A DNA stretch of 39,922 bases from Fen-1077 sp050014355. GTDB lineage: Bacteria; Chloroflexota; Dehalococcoidia; Dehalococcoidales; RBG-16-60-22. A model generated the notes under the pieces. The model was not told the DNA's origin and searched no databases. It saw only the letters and a list, made by a program, of their open reading frames with translations. A program made the position numbers and the translations under genes. Each line of letters opens with the position of its first letter. Position 1 is the stretch's first letter. The stretch lies in NCBI GenBank assembly GCA_050014355.1, contig JBEKDL010000008.1:1-39922 (forward strand). Reading direction: 5' to 3'. Positions 29,633-36,940 of this stretch are shown in pieces.

Positions 29633-30511
29633 TTAAGCGAGCTCCTTAAGGGCGATTTCCAGCTCTTTGGCGCTGGGGGCTTTGCCATGAAAATCGACAT
29701 TGTTTTCCATGAAGCTGACCCCTTTGCCTTTTATCGTTCGGGCGATGACGGCGACGGGCTTCCCCTTCACTTTTTTCGCTTTTTCGAAGGCGCCCAGGAG
29801 CTGCGGGAAGTCGTGCCCGTCAACGGCTATAACGTGCCAGCCGAATGAGGCAAACTTATCGGGCAGAGGCTCGAGGTTCATAATTTCGCTGGCACAGCCG
29901 CTCAACTGCAATCCATTATGGTCGACAATAGCGACCAGGTTATCCAGCTTATACTGGGGCGCGGCCATGACAGCTTCCCAGACCTGCCCCTCGTCGCATT
30001 CGCCGTCGCCCAATAAAGCGTAAGTGCGATAGTCTTTTTTATCGAGGCGGCCAGCCAACGCCACGCCGATGGCGAAGGACAGTCCTTGCCCCAGGCTCCC
30101 CGAAGACATCTCCACGCCGGGGGTATGGGTGCGGTCGGCGTGTCCCTGCAGGCGGCTGTTCAGCTGGCGCAGGGTGGAAAGCTCGGCCACCGGGAAATAG
30201 CCGCATTCGGCTAAAGCGGCGTAGAGCACCGGCGCGGCATGACCCTTGCTCAAGATAAACCTGTCGCGGTCCGGCCACTGCGGGTCGGAGGGTTTGTGGC
30301 GGAGGACTTTCCAGTAAAGCGCGGTGACAATCTCGACGGCGGAAAGCGAGCCGCCGGGATGGCCGCTTCCGGCCCGGGCAATCATGGTGACAATGTGGAT
30401 GCGCAGCTTTTTAGCGACCGATTTGAGGTCTTTTGAAGATGAAAAAACCCCGGCTTTGGAGGTACTGGCCGAGGTTATTCGCGATGGTCTGGCGGGCTGC
30501 GAAACAGTCAC
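29633..30511 (-). CDS. transketolase, N-terminal subunit
   Basis: 292 residues from GTG at the expected transcription start (TATAAT lies 5 bases upstream), the only start codon in this frame before the conserved part. The PP domain has AGSGHPGGSLSAVEI, the SKGHAAPVLYAALAE loop, and the diphosphate/Mg site from GDGECDEGQVWEAVMAAPQY to IVDHNGLQ. The first 30 residues (MTVSQPARPSRITSASTSKA) are not part of the family consensus and overlap a hairpin-T6 structure. It is the first gene of the pair and sits 2 bases upstream of the C-terminal subunit start. Together they interconvert sugar phosphates with thiamine diphosphate. Confidence 0.88.
   Translation of the reverse strand: MTVSQPARPSRITSASTSKAGVFSSSKDLKSVAKKLRIHIVTMIARAGSGHPGGSLSAVEIVTALYWKVLRHKPSDPQWPDRDRFILSKGHAAPVLYAALAECGYFPVAELSTLRQLNSRLQGHADRTHTPGVEMSSGSLGQGLSFAIGVALAGRLDKKDYRTYALLGDGECDEGQVWEAVMAAPQYKLDNLVAIVDHNGLQLSGCASEIMNLEPLPDKFASFGWHVIAVDGHDFPQLLGAFEKAKKVKGKPVAVIARTIKGKGVSFMENNVDFHGKAPSAKELEIALKELA
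30442..30474 (-). terminator. terminator-like hairpin within the first 70 bases of the transketolase transcript
   Basis: On the minus strand: CCTCGGC, 13-base loop, GCCGGGG, then TTTTTT. It lies inside the reading frame, 37 bases after the GTG start. It could be an attenuator, or a sign that the N-terminal 30 codons are leader. Confidence 0.5.
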
Positions 30512-30516
30512 AGTAC

Positions 30517-30547
30517 ATTATACAACGGAGAGAGGGGGAGAGTCTAA
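30517..30547 (-). promoter_or_regulatory. promoter of the split transketolase operon
   Basis: TATAAT on the minus strand at 30,522-30,517, with TTAGAC 19 bases upstream as a poor -35. GTG follows after 5 bases. Confidence 0.45.
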
Positions 30548-30643
30548 TGAGCAAGGGCACATTCCAGTTCATTGATTTAAAGCAGAGTTTGAGATTGCCA
30601 CGTCGCCTGCGGCTCCTCGCAATGACATTAGGAAAGAGGTGAC

Positions 30644-31303
30644 CTATGCTTCGTGATGGGATTTAAGGTAGATAGCTTTCATGGCCTCGATGCCGGCGGG
30701 GGGAAGGAGACTGACTTTGCCGGCAAGAAGGGCGAGAAGGTAGATTTTGGAGGTCTTTTCAATCAGCTCGCAGGCGGTAAAGGCGTCGCGCATGGTGCGG
30801 CCGGTCCCTACCGCGCCGTGGTGAGCCAGCAAAGCGGCGGAGCGGTCGCCGAGGGCTTCGATAACAGCGGCAGTCAGCTCCGGGGTACCGGAGGGGGCGT
30901 AAGCGGCGAGCTTGATTTCCCCGCCGAGGTAAGCGACCTGGTCTTCCAGGATGGGCGGGATTTCAAGGCCAGCCACGGCGGCGGCGCTGGCATAAAGGGA
31001 ATGGGTGTGGATGACGGCGCTGACATTTGGCCGGGCCTGGTAAATGCCGATGTGAAGCATCGTCTCCACCGAGGGGCGCAAAGCGCCTTCGATAGTACGG
31101 CCTTCGAAATCTACAACCGGGATATCGTCCACGCCGAGTGAATCATAGTGCCGGGAGGTCGGGGTAATGGCGAGGAGGGGGCGGCCTTTTTCAGGGGGGA
31201 GGCGGAGGCTAACGTTGCCGGCGGTGCCGACGACGAGACCTCGAGCCGACATTTTCTTCGCCGCTTCGAGGACTATTTTCTTTTCAGATTGAAAGCGGGA
31301 CAT
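30644..31303 (-). CDS. class II aldolase/adducin-family protein (fuculose-phosphate aldolase-like)
   Basis: 219 residues from MSRFQSEKKIVLEAAKKMSA, placed 8 bases after a TATAAT box. The longer frame starts upstream of that box. Family features: GLVVGTAGNVSLRLP, LLAITPTSRHYDSLGVDDIP, SVETMLHIGIYQARP, the zinc-binding IHTHSLYASA, and LLAHHGAVGTGRTMRDAFTA with the third His. Members cleave sugar phosphates such as L-fuculose 1-phosphate with zinc, or act as epimerases. The substrate cannot be assigned. It lies upstream of the split transketolase on the same strand, with an inverted family A repeat (30,589-30,627) between them, so a sugar-phosphate link is plausible. Confidence 0.85.
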   Translation of the reverse strand: MSRFQSEKKIVLEAAKKMSARGLVVGTAGNVSLRLPPEKGRPLLAITPTSRHYDSLGVDDIPVVDFEGRTIEGALRPSVETMLHIGIYQARPNVSAVIHTHSLYASAAAVAGLEIPPILEDQVAYLGGEIKLAAYAPSGTPELTAAVIEALGDRSAALLAHHGAVGTGRTMRDAFTACELIEKTSKIYLLALLAGKVSLLPPAGIEAMKAIYLKSHHEA

Positions 31304-31311
31304 CAGACTTA

Positions 31312-31339
31312 TTATAGCCGCTGGGAGGGGATTTGAAAA
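31312..31339 (-). promoter_or_regulatory. promoter giving a leaderless aldolase transcript
   Basis: TTTTCA, 16-base spacer, TATAAT on the minus strand; the ATG starts 9 bases after the -10 box. Confidence 0.5.
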
Positions 31340-31340
31340 C

Positions 31341-31500
31341 CTCACCCCCTGACCCCCTCTCCTTACGAGGCAGGGTGAAGGAGAGGGGGAAATAAAATGA
31401 GAGGGGCTGCGCCCCTCTCGCTAGCTACGTTTCGCTCGCGATGACAGAAGAGGGAAAAGGGGGTGGATTCTCACGGTCGCTACGCTCCCTCAGAATGACG
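31341..31500 (-). repeat. repeat cluster in the aldolase-AthB gap
   Basis: In order: an inverted CCTCACCCCCTGACCCCCTC hairpin unit of the family D type (to about 31,391), a CGCTAGCTACGTTTCGCTCG unit, and an inverted family B unit GGATTCTCACGGTCGCTACG ... CAGAATGACG near 31,466-31,500. No gene is present in the stretch. Confidence 0.7.
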
Positions 31501-31522
31501 AGGGTGGGAAGGGAAAAGGAAA

Positions 31523-31545
31523 GGGGGAGGTTTCAAACCTCCCCC
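31523..31545 (-). terminator. hairpin at the 3' end of the athB-like gene
   Basis: GGGGGAGGTTT and AAACCTCCCCC flank a single base, a perfect palindrome-like stem. The same design, with GGTTTCAAACC at its centre, follows ftsH. There is no T-tract, so it may act as a 3'-end stabiliser and not a terminator. Confidence 0.55.
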
Positions 31546-31572
31546 TACAAATTCATTAGAGATTATCTGGCT

Positions 31573-32406
31573 TTATTTCTTGCCGGCTTTGGCCAGAGGT
31601 ATGTCTCCGAGGTTGATGTCTTTCTCGGTGTTCAGGTCTTTGAATAACTTAGCGGCGAAGCCTTTAGCCTCTATGGAAAGCGAATACTTGCCATCAGCGA
31701 GGCCGTGGAACCAGAAATCGCCGAAAGCGTCGGTGGTGACGGTCGCTTTCTTGCCGGCCTTCGGCCCGGTCAGCGTGCAGGTGGCGCCGATAATGACCTC
31801 TTTAGCGACGGGGTCATAAATAGTGCCGCCGATGAACTTCTTGGGGATATTGAGGTAATAGACCCGCGGCTTAGCGCCGAGCTCGGGATTAAGCACCTCC
31901 GCCTTAGCGATGAGCGCTTTAAAGTCCTCTTCCTCGCCGAACTTGATGGCCTCGGTGGGGCAGGCATCGGCGCAGCGGGGAATCTTCCACTCCCCGCCGT
32001 CGAGCAGGTGGGCGCAGCCGGTACATTTCTGGGCGAGGTTAAGGCTTTCGTTGAAGTAAATGCGTCCCCAGGGGCAGGCATCCACGCAGGCCTTGCAGCC
32101 GGTGCACTTTTCGGGGTCGATAATGACCAGGCCGTCGTCCCGCTTATAGATAGCGCCCTCGATGGGGCAGGCCGGCATGCAGGGGGCGTTATCGCAGTGG
32201 AAGCAGGGCTTGGGCACATAGTGCATCTTGACCTTGGGCACCGTGCCGCCGATATGCTCGTCGAGCTTCAACCAGAACTGGCCGGTATCGGGCTGGGGCT
32301 TAGCGATAGGCGTCCAGTCATTGCCGACATGCTCGTCCTTGCAGGCAATCTGGCAGCTATAGCAACCGTTACAAATTCCGACATCGATAACAAATACTTT
32401 ACCCAT
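31573..32406 (-). CDS. athB: iron-sulfur (beta) subunit of a transhydroxylase-type molybdoenzyme, AthB-like
   Basis: 277 residues, the length of AthB of Pelobacter acidigallici pyrogallol transhydroxylase. It has sixteen cluster cysteines: C12/15/18/22, C68/71/76/80, C101/104/107/111, C128/131/145/149, enough for four [4Fe-4S] clusters. AthB keeps only three. The typical join ELGAKPRVYYLN leads into a C-terminal Cna-B/carboxypeptidase-regulatory-like beta barrel (ATVTTDAFGDFWFHGLADGK), another AthB feature. No signal peptide, so it is cytoplasmic. Its ATG directly follows the stop of the catalytic subunit gene, with a GGAG site in that gene's end, so subunits are made together. It probably wires electrons from the Mo site. 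Confidence 0.82.
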   Translation of the reverse strand: MGKVFVIDVGICNGCYSCQIACKDEHVGNDWTPIAKPQPDTGQFWLKLDEHIGGTVPKVKMHYVPKPCFHCDNAPCMPACPIEGAIYKRDDGLVIIDPEKCTGCKACVDACPWGRIYFNESLNLAQKCTGCAHLLDGGEWKIPRCADACPTEAIKFGEEEDFKALIAKAEVLNPELGAKPRVYYLNIPKKFIGGTIYDPVAKEVIIGATCTLTGPKAGKKATVTTDAFGDFWFHGLADGKYSLSIEAKGFAAKLFKDLNTEKDINLGDIPLAKAGKK

Positions 32407-35064
32407 TTACTCCATACCTCCTTCAACCCAGGCATTAAAGCGCAGGCCGGACGCCTGGTCATATTCTCTCTTAAAACAATCATCGAATGCGACAGGGTCT
32501 TTCTTGCGCCAACCTTGATAGTCTTTCTCGGTGACTTTCTGGACATCGGCCAGGTAGCCGCTGGTGGCCTGGCCGCAGGCGTTCTTGGAGGTAATGCCGT
32601 CCGGGGCGATGGTGTTGATGGCGCCGCCGCGGTCGACATTATCGATTATCGGGTCATGCCGGGCGCCGTGGTCGACATAGACGACGCCGGGGCTCATGCG
32701 CTCCCAGACACGGGCGCCGCAGAGGACGACACCACGCTCGTTAAAGACCTTGGTAATATCGCCGTCCTTGATACCGCGTTTGGCAGCATCGCCCGGGTTA
32801 ATCCAGACCGGCTCGTACCGGTACCCGTCCGCCGCGAGCACTTTGCCGGTGGGCGTTTCACGCGTCCAGCTAATATCGTCGCCCTGGGCGTGAGTGCGCC
32901 ACCGACCGTGGTTGGACATGAGCAGCAGCGGGAACATGTTGGCTCTTTCAGAGGAAATACGCTCGTCATGAGTCTCGCTCTTCTCAATCCACTTGGGGTA
33001 CGGCGGTCTCTCCTTGTCATCCGGGAAGTACTGTGCCAGCCTGGCCGAGTAGAACTCCAGCAAGCCCGTCGGGGTGGGCAGCGGGTTCTTTTTCGGGTCT
33101 TCGTAGAATTTTCTGAAGCCGGGCGGGTCATTCTCCCAGTCTTTAGCAGTCGAGTAGACGTAGTATTTCTTCTCCTCGAACTCTTTCCAGGTCGTAAGCG
33201 AACCCATTTCCATGGTCTCGAAGACGTCTTTCTGCAGGTCTCGGGTCGTCTTTCCCTCGGAGAACTTTTTACCGTAGCCCAGCTTCTCGGCTATCGCCAG
33301 GACTATTTCGTAGTCGCTCTTGGACTCACCGATGGGCTTGACAGCCTGCTCCTGGAGAGTGACGCTCTGGAAGTGGGGTCCTTGCCTGGTGTTGGTGACG
33401 ATATCCTCGACTTCCAGCGTGGTGTTCGCCGGCAGGATAATATCGGCATAAATGCATTCATTCTCGAGCCAGGGGTGCTGCGCCACGACAAAATCAATCG
33501 AGGGGTGCTGGAAGGCATCGATGGTCCAGTTGCCGTGGTTCCAGCAGGTAATGCGGCAGGGGGTATCCGTCCATATCATATGTACCTCGACGCCGCCTTT
33601 TTCTTTAGCGATGGGATAGGTGTATTTTACAAACTGGTCTTCCGTTTGTGATTCCTGGCCGCCGCTGCCAATGAAGGTGAGGGGCGGTTTGAGAATAGCG
33701 TCCTGGATGAGGGTCTTGGGAATAAGCTGTTTCCCCCAGGCATCGATGGTGGTTCGGCAGGGTATTCTTAGCCGCTCGCTAAGAGCAGGGTTAAAGTAGC
33801 GGACGCTCTTGAGCCCTTCAGCGCGGGGCATCCCGAAGTAGGTTATCTGGCATTGATGTACGCCGGGCCCGCCGAGTCCCCGCATGCCGAGCAGGACGCA
33901 TTCCAGCCGGCCGGGTTCATGGGAGAACGGTCCCCTGATAAAAGAACCGCCGAAGTAGTGGATGATAGAGGTAATCTTCTTAGCCCATTCTCTGGCCAGG
34001 GCTTTGATAGTCCATTCAGGGACGCCGCATTTTTTAGAAGCCCATTCCGGGGTCTTGGGAATGCCGTCTTCTTTGCCGAGGACGTAATCCGAGACTTTGT
34101 CCATGCCTACGGCGTGAGTTTTGATGTATTGTTTTTCCCAGGTTCCTTCTTTCAGCCACATGTAAATGATTGCCAGCTGCATGGCTGCATCGGTGTTGGG
34201 AAGAATAGGGATCCATTTATCGGCGTGGACGGCGGCGCCGTAGTTCAATTCGGGGCAAATATATACCTGCTTGATATTGGCCTGCGTCCAGAAATAACAG
34301 ATGCGCGTGGCGTATTGCCCGGTAAAGCCCCAGGGGGTTGTCTCCGGGTCGCCACCCCAGAATAGTACCATATCACAGTTCTCGGAAATATCCTTGATAA
34401 GGTTAGCGGCCGGTGACATCATGCCCTGGAAGCCCTGCCCCCAGACGTGCTTGGAGCCCCAGTACCAGCCTTCCCAGCTATCAGGGTTGCGTACCTGCTG
34501 GGTAAAGCCGCCCATCATGTCGAGGAGCCTTCCCTGGTGGCCGTGAGGGGTATGGATGGTCTTGCACTCGCCGTGGCCGTCTCCCTGGACGAGGATGGAG
34601 AGCGGGCCGTATTTCTTATGCGCCCGCTTCACTTCATTTGCGACGATAGTGGTAGCCTCTTCCCAGGAAATTCTTTTGTACTTGCTCTTGCCGCGGTTCT
34701 GCGGGTTCCTCTCACCGTTGGGGTCCCAATCGACCCTCTGCAAGGGGTACTTAATCCGGTTGGGAGAAAAAGTCCTTTTCTTATACGCCAGTGAGAAAGT
34801 GCCGGGCAGCGCTTTCAGCAGCGGTTCCAGCGTCTTGCCGTTCCTGGTTATCTTCCACGGATTGAGATGCTTTTTAGTATATTTCGTGTCGTAATGGAAC
34901 GGCCTGATTCTGACTGCCTTGCCGTCTTTAACATCGATGGTGCATTCGCCGCCGCCGCCGAGCAGGCCGCCCAGCGCCAGGGATTTGTATACGCTTTTAT
35001 CGGGTTTGACATCAACCTTTCTGGCAGGTTTGACGCCGACTGTTTTACGCTTTACATCAGGCAT
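32407..35064 (-). CDS. athL: molybdopterin-guanine-dinucleotide catalytic subunit, pyrogallol transhydroxylase (AthL)-like
   Basis: 885 residues from the ATG with AGGAG 10 bases upstream. The GTG three codons earlier is too close to that site. It is a DMSO-reductase superfamily enzyme closest by eye to AthL: WDPNGERNPQNRGKSKYKRI, RNPDSWEGWYWG, FWGGDPETTPWGF, HDPIIDNVDRGGAINTIAPD and SKNACGQATSGYLADV all match its motifs. The AthL Mo-ligand Ser175 and active-site Asp174 correspond to Ser196 and Asp195, and His144 to His164. The N-terminal cysteine cluster of formate dehydrogenases is absent, as in AthL. There is no twin-Arg signal. Family enzymes move hydroxyl groups on phenols; a true oxidoreductase role remains possible. 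Confidence 0.82.
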   Translation of the reverse strand: MPDVKRKTVGVKPARKVDVKPDKSVYKSLALGGLLGGGGECTIDVKDGKAVRIRPFHYDTKYTKKHLNPWKITRNGKTLEPLLKALPGTFSLAYKKRTFSPNRIKYPLQRVDWDPNGERNPQNRGKSKYKRISWEEATTIVANEVKRAHKKYGPLSILVQGDGHGECKTIHTPHGHQGRLLDMMGGFTQQVRNPDSWEGWYWGSKHVWGQGFQGMMSPAANLIKDISENCDMVLFWGGDPETTPWGFTGQYATRICYFWTQANIKQVYICPELNYGAAVHADKWIPILPNTDAAMQLAIIYMWLKEGTWEKQYIKTHAVGMDKVSDYVLGKEDGIPKTPEWASKKCGVPEWTIKALAREWAKKITSIIHYFGGSFIRGPFSHEPGRLECVLLGMRGLGGPGVHQCQITYFGMPRAEGLKSVRYFNPALSERLRIPCRTTIDAWGKQLIPKTLIQDAILKPPLTFIGSGGQESQTEDQFVKYTYPIAKEKGGVEVHMIWTDTPCRITCWNHGNWTIDAFQHPSIDFVVAQHPWLENECIYADIILPANTTLEVEDIVTNTRQGPHFQSVTLQEQAVKPIGESKSDYEIVLAIAEKLGYGKKFSEGKTTRDLQKDVFETMEMGSLTTWKEFEEKKYYVYSTAKDWENDPPGFRKFYEDPKKNPLPTPTGLLEFYSARLAQYFPDDKERPPYPKWIEKSETHDERISSERANMFPLLLMSNHGRWRTHAQGDDISWTRETPTGKVLAADGYRYEPVWINPGDAAKRGIKDGDITKVFNERGVVLCGARVWERMSPGVVYVDHGARHDPIIDNVDRGGAINTIAPDGITSKNACGQATSGYLADVQKVTEKDYQGWRKKDPVAFDDCFKREYDQASGLRFNAWVEGGME

Positions 35065-35073
35065 TTCAGTCAC

Positions 35074-35594
35074 TCTCCTTCCGATAATCCACGAGTTTAT
35101 CTTTTGAATTTTGATATTTTAGACGCGACTAACTGAAAAGAAATAGAGGTGGTGGAAATTTAGGGACAAAACAGGAATTTTGCACAGTACTAGTCAAATT
35201 TACTATAGCGGGCTTACCCTTGTCAAGTTAAAGCACTGGCTTTCCTGCCCGCTAAAATTACGCAAAAGACCAATGTTTGGGCGGTCACCATTTAAGAACA
35301 GGAATATTATCTGAATACGCTATAAATTATGGTGTGTCCAGGGACATTGCGTCACGCATAAAATCAATGTTAGGAAAAAGGTACTATTCGAAACCGGCCG
35401 GCAATATTCTTGTGACGATTTTGATAAAACTTAGAATTTGATTGTGATTTTCTATTGATAAAACATCATTAAACTTGGACTGACACGGAATATAAAACTG
35501 CCAGCGGCTGCAATATACATGTTGCTCTTAAAAGGAGCGAATTGTCGTTTGACGAGAATGCTGTATCAGCGTTTTGAGCGGCGCGGAGTTTCTA
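35074..35594. other. intergenic stretch of about 500 bases, no gene seen
   Basis: AT-rich divergent region between the AthL-like and HD-GYP genes. It must hold both promoters. I see TATAAA at 35,491-35,496 on the plus strand, without a well-spaced -35, and TAAAAT-like boxes on the minus strand near 35,120. None of the dispersed repeat families is present, in contrast to most other gaps. Confidence 0.5.
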
Positions 35595-36497
35595 ATGAGT
35601 GATTTGTTCCGTGTCATTTTTAGTCCCGTTTCCCTGGAGATAGCGGTCGCGGCTGTCCTAACGGCCGCTTTGATGTTATGGCCTCCTCTGCCATATTCCC
35701 CGGGCAACACAGGCAAAGGTTTTACCTGGACTAAATATGCGCCTTTATGGCTCCAGAGACACTTGAATAGAGATAAAACGCTGTCAAAGGCCGTGTCCTG
35801 CGATGTGGCGACAGGGCTCAACAGCGCCGATGGTTACGAGATAGACGTACAAAAACAAAGCACCGCCTGGAAGGCAATAGAGGGAACTATCTGTGCCGTG
35901 TCTATGGTGGTGGAGTCCCGGGACCCTTATACGGCCGGCCACCAGCGGCGCGTGGCGGGGCTGGCGAGAGCTATCGCCGGTGAAATGGGACTTTCCGAGT
36001 GGCAGGTAACGGGCGTGTATATCGCCGGTCTGCTGCATGACGTCGGTAAAATGGCGGTGCCGTTCGAGATACTTAGCAAGCCGGGCAAATTGACGCAAAA
36101 TGAGCTAAGTATTATCAAAAGCCATTGCCGGGTGGGCTACGAGATATTGCAGAAAATCGAGTTTCCCTGGCCGGTCACCACGGCGATTCTCCAGCACCAC
36201 GAGAGGCTGGACGGCTCCGGATATCCGAACGGTCTCGGCGGGGGAGAGATAATCATCGAGGCCAGGATTCTGGGCGTGGCCGACGTCGTCGAGGCCATGT
36301 CGTCCCACCGCCCATACCGGCCGGCCCTCGGTCTCGACAGCGCCATGGCGGAAATATCAGGCGGAAAGGGCGTCCTTTACGACAACAAGGTGGCGGACGC
36401 GTGCCTGCGTTTGCTGAACCATAATGAAGCGGAATTCGACAGGATAATGGCCACGGCCGCAAGGGATGATTATTCGCTGGAGCTGGCAAGGGCATAA
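35595..36497 (+). CDS. HD-GYP domain protein (putative cyclic-di-GMP phosphodiesterase) with N-terminal membrane anchor
   Basis: 300 residues from the ATG preceded by GGAG at 6 bases (MSDLFRVIFSPVSLEIAVAA). An upstream TTG in frame lacks a site. Residues about 10-30 are a single hydrophobic segment. The HD-GYP domain covers about residues 105-290: HQRRVAGLARAIAGEMGLSE, LLHDVGKMAVPFEIL with the HD pair, KSHCRVGYEIL, HHERLDGSGYPNGLGGGEI with the GYP motif, and ILGVADVVEAMSSHRPYRPA. Metal-binding His/Asp positions are all present. Such proteins hydrolyse cyclic-di-GMP. There is no sensory domain apart from the short linker, so signal input is unclear. Confidence 0.88.
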   Translation: MSDLFRVIFSPVSLEIAVAAVLTAALMLWPPLPYSPGNTGKGFTWTKYAPLWLQRHLNRDKTLSKAVSCDVATGLNSADGYEIDVQKQSTAWKAIEGTICAVSMVVESRDPYTAGHQRRVAGLARAIAGEMGLSEWQVTGVYIAGLLHDVGKMAVPFEILSKPGKLTQNELSIIKSHCRVGYEILQKIEFPWPVTTAILQHHERLDGSGYPNGLGGGEIIIEARILGVADVVEAMSSHRPYRPALGLDSAMAEISGGKGVLYDNKVADACLRLLNHNEAEFDRIMATAARDDYSLELARA

Positions 36498-36652
36498 TTT
36501 ACTTCTGTTACAACCGTCTAACTTTCTTTATTTCTCAATCCGTGACCTTCTTTCCAGACAATTTTTAAATGGAGTACCGGGTTTTACCTGTTTTGGAGAG
36601 GAGCGGCTGGATTGTCGCCAGGGCGGTAAGGACAGGGAGAGAAAGAAGGCTT

Positions 36653-36770
36653 ACCTCACCCCCTGACCCCCTCTCCAAACGGGGCATTGAGCGAGGCGGT
36701 GATTTTCTGTTTGGAGAGGGGGGATTAATTGAGAGTCCCGATGATGTCGGGACTCTCGCTGCGCACTCCC
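36653..36770 (-). repeat. family D element, copy 3 (inverted)
   Basis: Reverse orientation of the elements at 9,945 and 20,635: ACCTCACCCCCTGACCCCCT, the CTCCAAAC...GTTTGGAG stem, GAGAGTCCCGATGATGTCGG and GACTCTCGCTGCGCACTCCC. A degenerate family A unit follows at about 36,810-36,855. Confidence 0.75.
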
Positions 36771-36894
36771 TTTGGGGGGAAGTATCGTTTTGATTCAAGG
36801 CAAAGGCGGGGATTGCCGCGTTGTCCCGAGGAAGCCGGGACTCCTTAGAATGACAGGAGAGATTGCCTGGCACACTGACACACGTTAGTTGTGC

Positions 36895-36914
36895 TATAAT
36901 TAAAGTGGTATAAT
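36895..36914 (+). promoter_or_regulatory. two tandem -10 boxes ahead of ftsH
   Basis: TATAATTAAAGT and TATAATTAAAAG are a direct repeat 14 bases apart. Each TATAAT could serve as a -10. -35 elements are weak (TTAGTT 18 bases before the second box), so the exact start is uncertain. Confidence 0.5.
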
Positions 36915-36940
36915 TAAAAGTAGTCGAAGGAAGGTATGAA

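Noticed and set aside
30547..30642. Short plus-strand frame starting MSKGTFQFIDLKQ upstream of the transketolase genes
   Set aside because: It has a passable ribosome site but runs straight into a family A repeat. Too short and unsupported to call a gene.
31705..33651. Plus-strand frame of 648 residues opposite the AthB/AthL genes
   Set aside because: Antisense shadow of two clearly recognised genes; no ribosome site and no recognisable domain.
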